Shown: positions 16,996 to 25,370 of the stretch, in pieces
How positions within the stretch are numbered: the stretch's first letter is position 1
Layout: every line of letters begins with the position of its first letter
NCBI RefSeq assembly: GCF_009696325.1
Contig: NZ_VUME01000005.1
Span: forward strand, 62,001-126,000
Reading direction: 5' to 3'
DNA: 64,000 nucleotides
Source of the DNA: Collinsella sp. WCA1-178-WT-3 (M1)
GTDB lineage: Bacteria > Actinomycetota > Coriobacteriia > Coriobacteriales > Coriobacteriaceae
The notes under the pieces: model-generated
Seen by the model: only the letters and a program-made list of their open reading frames with translations
Told to the model about the DNA's origin: nothing
Databases searched by the model: none
Program-made: the position numbers and the translations under genes

Positions 16996-17772
16996 ATGCC
17001 CCGATGTGCCCGCGCCGTTTCGATCACCGGCTATTACCATGTTTATGACCGCGGCAACTCCAAGCAGATCATTTTTGAAGATGACTCCGACCGCTATCGT
17101 TTCTTGTCGGATATCTCGGACAGGTTTGCGCGCCATAAAGTGGCGGTGTTGGCTTGGTGCCTTATGGACAACCACTTCCATTTGATGGTTGATGACCCTT
17201 ATGACAACCTTTCAAAGGCGATGCAGTGCGCATTGACGGCGTATGCCAAGTATTTCAATGGGAAAACGGGAAGAACGGGCCATCTATTTGACAATCGCTA
17301 TTCGCGGGTTGCGGTTGAGTCGGACACTCAGGCGGTGCAGCTGCTCGATTATATCCATCTCAATCCTGTGAAAGGTGCGCTCGACTCACTCGAGGCGTAC
17401 CGGTGGTCAAGCTTCAAGGCATATCAGCTGGGCTACGATCCCTTTGACATTTGCGATGCGGCCCCTATGCTCGATATTGTCGGAGGCTCCCGTTGCTATT
17501 GCGAGCATCTCAAGGAAGTTGCCGGGCGCATCTGGTCGGTGGAGGTTCTTCCACGTCGTCGGATCCCCGATGAGGAGGCCCTTTCCGTTGCGCGCGAAGT
17601 CCTGCCGAGCATAGATCCTACGCTGCTTAAGGCCCTGCCACGCCCCGAACGCGATGCCTGCCTGCTGAGGCTCAGGCAGGCACATCTCACGGTCAAGCAA
17701 ATTGCCCGTATCACCGGTATCGGCGCTACAAGTGTGACCAAGGCCACTGCAGGATGGAAGGAAGCTGCGTGA
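16996..17772 (+). CDS. REP-associated tyrosine transposase (RAYT, Y1/IS200-like family)
   Basis: A 258-residue HUH-superfamily single-strand nuclease of the kind that recognises REP hairpins. The N-terminus SITGYYHVYDRGN is typical. The HUH pair is in MDNHFHLMV near residue 58 and the probable catalytic tyrosine in LLDYIHLNPVKG near 118, followed by the family's YRWSSF. The C-terminal helix-turn-helix LTVKQIARITGIGATSVTKA is seen in several RAYT groups. GAAAGGAGAG stands 4 to 5 bases before the ATG. The frame is intact. Flanking repeat units in opposite orientation are the expected partners. Base composition is lower in GC than its neighbours, consistent with acquisition. Confidence 0.88.
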   Translation: MPRCARAVSITGYYHVYDRGNSKQIIFEDDSDRYRFLSDISDRFARHKVAVLAWCLMDNHFHLMVDDPYDNLSKAMQCALTAYAKYFNGKTGRTGHLFDNRYSRVAVESDTQAVQLLDYIHLNPVKGALDSLEAYRWSSFKAYQLGYDPFDICDAAPMLDIVGGSRCYCEHLKEVAGRIWSVEVLPRRRIPDEEALSVAREVLPSIDPTLLKALPRPERDACLLRLRQAHLTVKQIARITGIGATSVTKATAGWKEAA

Positions 17773-17813
17773 GGCAGGGGCCGGAGCTAGTCGGGGCGCC
17801 GCAGACACGCATC

Positions 17814-17905
17814 ATGTCTGTCCCCAATGAGTGAAAACACCCATGTAAGTCTGTCCCCAATTAGTGAAAACACCCATGTAAGTCTGTCCCCAATGAGTGC
17901 AAAAA
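17814..17905 (-). repeat. REP-like repeat array, three tandem units, right of the RAYT gene
   Basis: Three copies with a 33-base period start at 17816, 17849 and 17882, each with GTCTGTCCCCAATKAGTG followed by AAAACACCCATGTAA; the last copy is cut short at AAAAA. Relative to the left block the units are inverted. On the - strand each unit folds as ATGGGTG-TTTT-CACTCAT. The array ends inside the T run of the rpmB terminator. Confidence 0.85.
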
Positions 17906-17933
17906 GGCGCCCTCCACAAGAGAGGACGCCTTT
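17901..17933 (-). terminator. Intrinsic terminator of rpmB
   Basis: On the - strand AAAGGCGTCCTC and GAGGGCGCCTTT form a stem with a 7-base loop and one mismatch, followed by TTTTT. The T run is shared with the end of the last repeat unit. Confidence 0.8.
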
Positions 17934-18001
17934 GGTAAGTTCTATGTGAACGCGAGGTCTTTGACCCGGAGAGTCCGAGGTACTTGTTGGTAAGACCTTA
18001 T

Positions 18002-18190
18002 TTAGGAGCGCGCAACCTTGCCAGACTTAAGGCAGGTGGAGCAAACGTTCATCTTGCGACGGTGACCATCGACGACGACGTAGACGCGCTGGATGTTGGG
18101 GCGGAACTTACGGTTGGTGACGCGGTGAGAGTGGCTGATGGAGCGACCGGCAACGGGGTGCTTACCGCAAACTTCGCAAACTTTGGACAT
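18002..18190 (-). CDS. rpmB: 50S ribosomal protein L28
   Basis: A 62-residue large-subunit protein starting MSKVCEVCGKHP. It keeps both CxxC pairs (CEVC and CSTC), so it is the zinc-binding form of L28; many bacteria also carry a zinc-free copy used when zinc is scarce. AAGGAGGG lies about 7 bases before the ATG. It stands alone on the - strand with its own promoter and terminator. Confidence 0.95.
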   Translation of the reverse strand: MSKVCEVCGKHPVAGRSISHSHRVTNRKFRPNIQRVYVVVDGHRRKMNVCSTCLKSGKVARS

Positions 18191-18244
18191 AACTGACCCT
18201 CCTTGGGCGACAAACGAACATGTCGCGTTAACAAACAAGCCTGA

Positions 18245-18253
18245 ACTATAGCA
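18245..18253 (-). promoter_or_regulatory. Extended -10 promoter of rpmB
   Basis: On the - strand the bases are TGCTATAGT, an extended -10 identical to that of rpsT. A transcript would begin about 48 bases before the rpmB ATG. Confidence 0.6.
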
Positions 18254-18503
18254 CAGAAGCAGTTCCCTGTGCGTAATCTACACAGAGATATTTCTCTTAT
18301 GGCGATAGTGCCCACGCTACGGCCCTGGACGTAGATCCGATTTGCGTGTAGCAGAGGGGATTATGCCAGCTCGCATCGACGTTTTCAAGCTTGTCCCGCA
18401 AATATATATAGGTTTATGGAGCGTTGAGTCCGTTTGCGGATTGCTCCGTATTAATGCTCGCAATTAAGCTCGGGGTTGGCTACACTATCCCTTGACCATT
18501 AAA
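18254..18503. other. Intergenic region between rpmB and the pyr leader
   Basis: About 250 bases without a credible gene. It is more AT-rich than the flanks, with an ATATATATA run near 18403. The promoter of the pyr operon must lie in its right part; candidates such as TTGAGT near 18424 or the TACACTATCC stretch at 18481-18490 are too weak to call. Confidence 0.4.
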
Positions 18504-18504
18504 G

Positions 18505-18601
18505 GGGTACGAGATACCCACATGGATTTATATTGCTGCCATAGAGCAGTCCTTCCTGTGGGTGTCTGGTCCGCTTTGAGCGGTCGGGCATCTATTTTTT
18601 T
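18505..18601 (+). promoter_or_regulatory. Transcription attenuator of the pyr operon
   Basis: Three alternative hairpins can be drawn. The terminator pairs TGTCTGG plus CCGC (18563-18574) with GCGG plus TCGGGCA (18580-18590), allowing one bulged T and GU pairs, and is followed by a run of T at 18595-18601. The antiterminator pairs AGATACCCACA (18512-18522) with TGTGGGTGTCT (18557-18567) and shares bases with the terminator. A small hairpin GGGTA/TACCC at 18505-18519 would block the antiterminator. This is the logic of PyrR-controlled attenuation, in which UMP-bound PyrR favours termination. I could not match the exact Bacillus PyrR-binding loop. Confidence 0.7.
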
Positions 18602-18628
18602 GACTGTATCAGCAGTCAAGACATGTGA

Positions 18629-19225
<597 letters not shown>

Positions 19226-19229
19226 TACC

Positions 19230-20174
19230 GTGGCGTTCAATCATAAGCACCTGATCGACATTACCGAGTACTCCGAAGAGGACATCAAGCTCATCCTCGA
19301 GACCGCCAAGGCGTTCTCCGAGGTCAACGAGCGTGCCATCAAGAAGGTCCCCACGCTCAAGGGCAAGACCATCGTCAATATGTTCAACGAGCCCTCGACG
19401 CGTACCCGCAGCTCCTTCGAGCTCGCCGAGAAGCGTCTTTCGGCCGACAGCCTCAACTTTGGCGGCTCCTCGACCTCCACGGTCAAGGGCGAGAGCCTCG
19501 TCGATACCGTCGAGACGCTCAACGCCTACAAGATCGACTGCATCGTCGTGCGCGACAAACATGCCGGTGCTCCCTACATCGTCACGCAGAATTCGCCCGC
19601 GAGTGTTATCTGCGCCGGTGACGGTAAGCACAACCACCCCACGCAGGCTCTGCTCGACCTGTACACCATCTGGGAGCACAAGGGTGACTTCCACGGTCTG
19701 AAAGTCGCCGTCGTCGGCGACATCGCCCACTCCCGTGTTTGCGGCTCGCTGATCCCCGCGTTGAAGATCATGGGCTGCGAGACCTACGCCGTCGCCCCCG
19801 GCACGCTGCTGCCGCCGGCGCCCGAGGTTCTGGGCTGCGACCACGTGACGAGCGACCTCGATTCCGTCCTGCCCGAGCTGGACGTCGTCTACATGCTGCG
19901 CGTACAGCAGGAGCGCCTCGAGGGTGCCCCGTTCCCGACCATTCGCGAGTACCACAAGCTCTTCGGCCTGACCCGGGACCGTGAGAAGCTCATGAAGCCC
20001 GACGCGATCATTTGCCACCCGGGCCCCATCAACCGCGGCGTCGAGTTCGACTCCTATATGGCCGACCACCCGCAACGCTCCGTCATCCTGGAGCAGGTCT
20101 ACGCCGGTATCTGCGTGCGTATGGCTATCCTGTATCTGCTGCTTGGAGGTGCCGATAATGGCCTTGCTTCTTAA
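19230..20174 (+). CDS. pyrB: Aspartate carbamoyltransferase catalytic subunit
   Basis: Catalyses the first committed step of pyrimidine synthesis, carbamoyl-phosphate plus aspartate to carbamoyl-aspartate. It has 314 residues. The carbamoyl-phosphate site FNEPSTRTRSSFE is near residue 50, KGESLVDTV near residue 85 and HNHPTQALLDLYT near 130. GTG at 19230 was chosen because GGGAGG lies 11 bases upstream; the GTG at 19218 overlaps that site. No pyrI regulatory chain is next to it. The end overlaps pyrC by 17 bases. Confidence 0.95.
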   Translation: MAFNHKHLIDITEYSEEDIKLILETAKAFSEVNERAIKKVPTLKGKTIVNMFNEPSTRTRSSFELAEKRLSADSLNFGGSSTSTVKGESLVDTVETLNAYKIDCIVVRDKHAGAPYIVTQNSPASVICAGDGKHNHPTQALLDLYTIWEHKGDFHGLKVAVVGDIAHSRVCGSLIPALKIMGCETYAVAPGTLLPPAPEVLGCDHVTSDLDSVLPELDVVYMLRVQQERLEGAPFPTIREYHKLFGLTRDREKLMKPDAIICHPGPINRGVEFDSYMADHPQRSVILEQVYAGICVRMAILYLLLGGADNGLAS

Positions 20175-21447
20175 GAATGCCCACGTCGTCGATCCGTCCG
20201 TCGAGCTTGACGGGGTCGTTGACGTCCTGATCGACGGCGACAAGATCGCCGAGGTCGGCGAGAACCTCGCCGCCGAGGGAGCCGAGGTCCGCGACCTTTC
20301 CGGTAAGTATCTTGTCCCTGGCCTGGTGGACATGCACGTCCACCTGCGCGAGCCCGGCTACGAGGTTAAAGAGGACATCGAGAGCGGCACCCGCGCAGCT
20401 GCCAAGGGCGGCTTCACTGGCGTGTGCGCCATGCCCAACACCGACCCCGTTACCGATAACGGTACCGTTGTTGAGTTCGTCAAGTCCCGCGCTGCCGAGG
20501 TCGGCCACTGCCGCGTCTATCCTTCTGGCGCCATGACCCGCGGTCTTAAGGGCGAGGCTATGTCCGAGATGGGCGATATGGTCGCCCACGGCGCCGTCGC
20601 CTTCACCGACGACGGTCGCGGCGTGCAGGGTGCAGGCATGCTCCGTCGCTGCATGGACTACGGCAAGATGTTCGGCAAGGTCTTCATGAGCCATTGTCAG
20701 GACGAGGACCTGGTCGGTCACGGCCAGATCAACGAGGGCAAGGTTTCGACTCGTCTGGCCCTCGAGGGCTGGCCGGCTGCCGGCGAGGAGCTCCAGATCG
20801 CCCGCGACATCGAGATCGCAAAACTGACCGGTGCCAAGCTGCACATCCAGCACATCTCCACCGCGCATGGCCTGGAGCTCGTGCGTGCCGGCAAGGCCGC
20901 TGGCGTTCAGGTTACCTGCGAGGCAACCCCGCATCACATGTTCCTGACCGAGAACGACCTGGACGAGACCTACAACACCTCGCTCAAGGTTAACCCGCCG
21001 CTGCGTACCGACGAGGATGCCGAGGCCATCCGCCAGGGTGTCATCGACGGCACCGTCGACGTCATCGTCACCGATCACGCTCCCCACACGCCGTGGGAGA
21101 AAGCCCGTGAGTTCGAGCTCGCGCCCTTTGGCATGATCGGCCTCGAGACCTCGCTGTCGCTCGTGCTCACCGAGCTGGTCAACACGGGCAAGATGGGTAT
21201 GGGCCGCATGGTCGAGCTCATGGCTATTAAGCCGCGTGAGATCCTGGGCCTCGACCAGGTTCAGGTCAAGGCGGGCTCTGTTGCCGACCTGACCGTCTTC
21301 GACGCATCTGTCACCTGGACGGTCGGCGAGGACGGTTACGAGTCGCGCGCCGAGAACTCCGGTTTTGCCGGCCGCACGCTCACCGGTCGTGCCACCGATG
21401 TGTTTGTCGGCGGTAAACAGACGCTTGCCGACGGCTGCATCTGCTAG
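20158..21447 (+). CDS. pyrC: Dihydroorotase
   Basis: Zinc amidohydrolase that closes carbamoyl-aspartate to dihydroorotate. It has 429 residues and the class I type metal motif MHVHLREPGYEVKED near residues 56 to 71. Further histidines stand in SHCQDED near 180 and IQHISTAHG near 233, and DHAPHTPWEKA near 305 supplies the metal-binding aspartate. GGAGG ends 8 bases before the ATG at 20158, inside pyrB, so translation is probably coupled. Confidence 0.95.
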   Translation: MALLLKNAHVVDPSVELDGVVDVLIDGDKIAEVGENLAAEGAEVRDLSGKYLVPGLVDMHVHLREPGYEVKEDIESGTRAAAKGGFTGVCAMPNTDPVTDNGTVVEFVKSRAAEVGHCRVYPSGAMTRGLKGEAMSEMGDMVAHGAVAFTDDGRGVQGAGMLRRCMDYGKMFGKVFMSHCQDEDLVGHGQINEGKVSTRLALEGWPAAGEELQIARDIEIAKLTGAKLHIQHISTAHGLELVRAGKAAGVQVTCEATPHHMFLTENDLDETYNTSLKVNPPLRTDEDAEAIRQGVIDGTVDVIVTDHAPHTPWEKAREFELAPFGMIGLETSLSLVLTELVNTGKMGMGRMVELMAIKPREILGLDQVQVKAGSVADLTVFDASVTWTVGEDGYESRAENSGFAGRTLTGRATDVFVGGKQTLADGCIC

Positions 21448-21467
21448 CATAGCCTTATCGCTTTTGT

Positions 21468-21495
21468 GCGCGGTGCCCTTGCGGTGCCGCGCTTT
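21468..21495 (+). other. Hairpin in the pyrC-pyrK gap
   Basis: GCGCGG at 21468-21473 pairs with CCGCGC at 21487-21492, with weaker inner pairs, and TTT follows. The gap of 92 bases is unusually long within an otherwise overlapping operon. It could be an internal attenuator or an RNA processing site. Evidence is structural only. Confidence 0.35.
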
Positions 21496-21539
21496 CTGTT
21501 CGTTTGGTCCATGCAACTGCATGGGGGATTGGAGCGTCT

Positions 21540-22331
21540 ATGCCCACACCTTCCACTGCACGCATGCACGACTTCGAGGTCGTCTCGAACCAGGAGATCG
21601 CCGACGGCATCTTCTCGCTCGTTATTTCGGCCCCCAAGCTTGCAAGTGCGCTCAAGCCCGGTCAGTTTGTGAACATCGCCGTGCCCGGCGATGCCTCTTC
21701 GCTGCTTCGCGTGCCCTTGAGCTTCTATCGCTCTGACGCCGAGGCCGGTACCGTCGAGCTGTGGTACGCCGTCGTGGGCGACGACACCCGTCGTCTGTCG
21801 CAGATGGGCCCCGGCTCCAAGTCCAACCTGTTGGGCCCTGGCGGCCGCGGCTGGCTGGTACCCGAGGGCACCAGGAAGGCGCTGCTCGTGGCGGGCGGCA
21901 TCGGTGTTCCGCCCGTGCTGTGCCTCGCTGGCATGCTTGCCGAGCAGGGCGTGGCCGTTGACGTGTGCCTGGGTTTTGGCACCGCGTCCAAGGTCGTGGG
22001 CGTCGATGAGTTTCGCGCGCTGGGAGCCACGGTCAACGTGTGCACCGACGACGGCTCGTTGGGTACGCACGGCTTATGCACCGATCCTGCCGCTGAGCTG
22101 CTCGGCAAGGGCGGTTACGACTACGTCGCCAGCTGTGGTCCCGCCGTTATGATGAAGAAAGTCGCCGCCGCTGCCGCCGAGGCCGGCGCGTACTGCGAGG
22201 TGTCGCTCGAGCGCATGATGAGCTGCGGCTTTGGCGCCTGCAACACCTGCAATGTCGAGACGGTCGACGGTATGAAGGGTGCCTGCATGTGCGGCCCCGT
22301 GTTTGATGCTTCCAAGGTGGTGGTCTTCTAG
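21540..22331 (+). CDS. pyrK: Dihydroorotate dehydrogenase B, electron transfer subunit
   Basis: Flavin and iron-sulfur subunit that passes electrons from PyrD to NAD. It has 263 residues. The FAD-binding barrel comes first (LKPGQFVNIAVPG, LLRVPLSFYR), then the NAD-binding part (GPGGRGWLVPEG, LLVAGGIGVPPVL near 120), and finally a [2Fe-2S] site with cysteines in MMSCGFGACNTC and GACMCGPVF. GGAG stands 5 bases before the ATG. It overlaps pyrD by one base, matching the heterodimer PyrK-PyrD of type 1B enzymes. Confidence 0.94.
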   Translation: MPTPSTARMHDFEVVSNQEIADGIFSLVISAPKLASALKPGQFVNIAVPGDASSLLRVPLSFYRSDAEAGTVELWYAVVGDDTRRLSQMGPGSKSNLLGPGGRGWLVPEGTRKALLVAGGIGVPPVLCLAGMLAEQGVAVDVCLGFGTASKVVGVDEFRALGATVNVCTDDGSLGTHGLCTDPAAELLGKGGYDYVASCGPAVMMKKVAAAAAEAGAYCEVSLERMMSCGFGACNTCNVETVDGMKGACMCGPVFDASKVVVF

Positions 22332-23254
22332 TGGGTACCGTGAACATGTCCGTCGATTTCGGCGGCGTCAAGATGCAGAACCCCATCAACACCGCAGCCG
22401 GTACCTTTGGCTACGGTTGGCAGTTCCAGAACTTCTTTGATGTCTCCCAGCTGGGTGCCATCACCACCAAGGGTTGCGCTGCCGAGCCCTGGCCCGGCAA
22501 TCCCGCACCCCGCATGGCCGAGATCCCCGGCGGCATGATCAATTCCGTGGGCCTGCAGAACCCCGGTGTGGCCGCTTTCGCCCGCGAGTCCGGTCCGTGG
22601 CTCGAGCAGCTCTCCAAGGACGGTTGCCAGGTCATCTGCCAGGTTGCCGGTCACTCCGTTGATGAGTTCGTGCGCGCGCTCGAGATGTATGTCGAGCTGT
22701 GCCCCTGGGCTGCCGGCTATGAGATCAACGTGAGCTGCCCCAACATTGCCGCCGGCGGTGCCGCCATGGGCTCCACGCCCGAGGGCGCCTCTTCCGTTAT
22801 GGCTGCCTGCCGCAAGGTGACCGATAAGCCGCTGTTCGTTAAGATGGCTCCGGTCAACGTCGCCGAGATCGCCCGCGCCCTCGAGGCTGCCGGCGCCGAC
22901 GGCCTTTCGGTCATCAACTCCATCCAGGGCATGGCCATTGACGTGCACACCCGCAGGTCCCGTGTGGCCAAGCCCAAGGGCGGCCTTTCGGGCCCGCTGT
23001 GCCACCACATCGCCGTGCGCATGGTCTGGGAGGTCGCCCAGGCCGTCGATATCCCCATCAACGGTGTCGGCGGTGTCATGACCGGCGAGGATGCGGCCGA
23101 GTTTATCCTGGCCGGCGCCACCTGCGTGTCGGTCGGCATGGCCAACTTCGTCGACCCGTGTGCTTCGCTTAAGATCGCGCACGAGCTCGAGGCCTGGGCG
23201 GAGTCCCAGGGCGTAAAGGACATCAACGAGCTGGTAGGTGCGTTCGAATGCTAG
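22331..23254 (+). CDS. pyrD: Dihydroorotate dehydrogenase B, catalytic subunit
   Basis: FMN enzyme oxidising dihydroorotate to orotate, 307 residues. NTAAGTFGYG near residue 19, GLQNPGV near 74, EINVSCPN near residue 134 (with the active-site cysteine of class 1B) and the C-terminal NGVGGVMTGEDAAEFILAGA are typical. The start is GTG at 22331, overlapping the pyrK stop; GTG 22340 or ATG 22346 are alternatives. PyrK next door shows it is the NAD-linked 1B form, suited to anaerobic growth. Confidence 0.94.
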   Translation: MGTVNMSVDFGGVKMQNPINTAAGTFGYGWQFQNFFDVSQLGAITTKGCAAEPWPGNPAPRMAEIPGGMINSVGLQNPGVAAFARESGPWLEQLSKDGCQVICQVAGHSVDEFVRALEMYVELCPWAAGYEINVSCPNIAAGGAAMGSTPEGASSVMAACRKVTDKPLFVKMAPVNVAEIARALEAAGADGLSVINSIQGMAIDVHTRRSRVAKPKGGLSGPLCHHIAVRMVWEVAQAVDIPINGVGGVMTGEDAAEFILAGATCVSVGMANFVDPCASLKIAHELEAWAESQGVKDINELVGAFEC

Positions 23255-23964
23255 AGACCGATGCCCGCGACCGTGTTATCGTCGCCCTCGACTGCGACCG
23301 TGAGCGCGCACTCGAGCTCGCCCATGAGCTTTCGGGCCATGCCGCCTGGCTCAAGGTGGGCATGACGCTCTATTACGCCCAGGGTCCCGAGATCGTCAAG
23401 ACGTTCAAGGATTTGGGCTTTAAGGTCTTCCTCGACCTCAAGTTCCATGACATTCCGCATCAGGTGCGCGGTGCCGCTCGCTCGGCCTCGCTTGCCGGTG
23501 CCGACCTGCTCTCGGTCCACGGCTTGGGTTCGGGCGCCATGCTCGCTGCCTGCCGCGAGGGTGCCGAGGAGGCGCGCGAGGACCGCGCCAAGCTCGTCGC
23601 CATCACCGTACTTACGAGCATGAATCAGGATGCGCTGGCGGAGATCGGCGTCGAGTCGCCCGTGGCCGAGGAGGCCGCTCGCCTGGCAAAACTCGCTCAG
23701 GCCAACGGCATCGACGGTATCGTGTGCTCGCCGATGGAGGCTCACGACATGCGTGAGCTGCTCGGCCCCGACGCGCTGATCGTGACTCCGGGTGTGCGTC
23801 CGGTGGGTGCCGCCCTGGGCGATCAATCCCGTGTGGCCACACCTTCCCAGGCTATCGAGCGCGGTGCGAGCCACATCGTGGTGGGCCGTCCTATTACCGG
23901 CTCCGACGATCCGGTTGCGGCCTTTGACGCCATCGTCGCCGAGCTGGTCGAAAACGTCGCGTAA
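23248..23964 (+). CDS. pyrF: Orotidine 5'-phosphate decarboxylase
   Basis: Final step of UMP synthesis. It has 238 residues of the TIM-barrel fold. The catalytic motif VFLDLKFHDIPHQV lies near residues 61 to 74 and the phosphate-binding end is VVGRPITGSDDP near residue 210. It overlaps pyrD by 7 bases. The operon ends here: pyrE and carAB, needed for a full pathway, are not in this window. Confidence 0.95.
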   Translation: MLETDARDRVIVALDCDRERALELAHELSGHAAWLKVGMTLYYAQGPEIVKTFKDLGFKVFLDLKFHDIPHQVRGAARSASLAGADLLSVHGLGSGAMLAACREGAEEAREDRAKLVAITVLTSMNQDALAEIGVESPVAEEAARLAKLAQANGIDGIVCSPMEAHDMRELLGPDALIVTPGVRPVGAALGDQSRVATPSQAIERGASHIVVGRPITGSDDPVAAFDAIVAELVENVA

Positions 23965-24019
23965 AAGATTCCCTCAAGTCACCACTTTTGGGTCTTATTA
24001 GCACAAATTAGCCCTTGTG

Positions 24020-24102
24020 CCTGCGAAAACTTTCCCATCCTTTGTGTGGAATCACAGGTCAGGGGCTCAACTTTGACCTCCGTATATTGCACTTTTCGCA
24101 GG
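24020..24102. repeat. Inverted repeat in the pyrF-mIHF gap
   Basis: CCTGCGAAAA at 24020-24029 is the exact inverse of TTTTCGCAGG at 24093-24102, separated by 63 bases. The loop is too long for a normal terminator. It may be a paired binding site or the ends of a small element. Confidence 0.4.
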
Positions 24103-24151
24103 TATCGTCTAACCTATGGAGCCGTCGATTGGGCATTTAGTGCGTTTGACG

Positions 24152-24160
24152 TGCTAAAAT
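24152..24160 (+). promoter_or_regulatory. Extended -10 promoter of mIHF-gmk-rpoZ-thiI
   Basis: TGCTAAAAT is a TGn-extended -10. Transcription would start near 24167 and the leader would be about 38 bases. No good -35 hexamer is seen. Confidence 0.5.
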
Positions 24161-24204
24161 GCCAATTATTGCATCAGATATAACCCAACTATTTGGAGGT
24201 TCGA

Positions 24205-24513
24205 ATGGCACTCCCTCAGCTTACCGACGAGCAGCGTAAGCAGGCTCTTGAGAAGGCTGCCGCCGCACGTCACGCCCGCGCTGAGCTTCGCGAGCAGATC
24301 AAGAAGGGCGAGAAGTCTCTCGAGTCCGTGCTCAACTCCGATGACCCCATCGCTTCCCGCATGAAGGTTTCCACCCTCATTGAGTCTCTGCCCGGTTATG
24401 GCAAGGCCAAGGCCGCCAAGATCATGGAGGAGCTCGGCATCTCCGCTACCCGTCGCGTCCAGGGCCTCGGCGTCCGTCAGCGCGAGCAGCTCCTCGAGCA
24501 GCTGACCAAATAA
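24205..24513 (+). CDS. mihF: Integration host factor, actinobacterial type (mIHF)
   Basis: Nucleoid-associated DNA-bending protein of the actinobacterial mIHF family, unrelated to the IHF of Proteobacteria. The 102 residues consist of a charged N-terminal helix (RKQALEKAAAARHARAELRE), then a helix-two-turn-helix core with LPGYGKAKAAKIMEELGIS and a C-terminal RRVQGLGVRQREQLLE. GGAGG stands 5 bases before the ATG at 24205; the TTG at 24193 overlaps it. Its place before gmk and rpoZ is the common actinobacterial arrangement. Confidence 0.92.
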   Translation: MALPQLTDEQRKQALEKAAAARHARAELREQIKKGEKSLESVLNSDDPIASRMKVSTLIESLPGYGKAKAAKIMEELGISATRRVQGLGVRQREQLLEQLTK

Positions 24514-25083
<570 letters not shown>

Positions 25084-25088
25084 GGTCC

Positions 25089-25370
25089 GTGTCCGTTGTA
25101 AAGCCTTGTATTGACGATCTTCTGGAGAAGACCGATCACAACCGCTTCCTGCTCGCCTCGCTTGCCTCCAAGCGCGCCTGCGACATTAACAGCATGCTGC
25201 GTGGCCAGCACAACCGCGTGCTTGCCGTTCAGGATGTCGATGACATTACCATTGGCCTCTCCGGCGCCGATACCATCTCGATGGCTATGGACGAGATTGT
25301 CGACGGCGATATCTCCTATGACGAGGCTCGTTACAAGAAGGCGCTCGGCCACAAGGTTGCTGAAGCCTAA
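25089..25370 (+). CDS. rpoZ: DNA-directed RNA polymerase subunit omega
   Basis: Small RNA polymerase assembly subunit of 93 residues. The conserved N-terminal part KPCIDDLLEKTDHNRFLLASLASKRACDI matches omega, where the A-x-x-R-A motif contacts beta prime; the C-terminal part is acidic. The GTG start is taken because TGAGG lies about 6 bases upstream. The gene abuts thiI without a gap. Confidence 0.88.
   Translation: MSVVKPCIDDLLEKTDHNRFLLASLASKRACDINSMLRGQHNRVLAVQDVDDITIGLSGADTISMAMDEIVDGDISYDEARYKKALGHKVAEA

Noticed and set aside
17814-17905. CRISPR array
   Set aside because: Only three units with a 33-base period, no distinct spacers and no cas genes; the same unit lies inverted on the other side of a RAYT.
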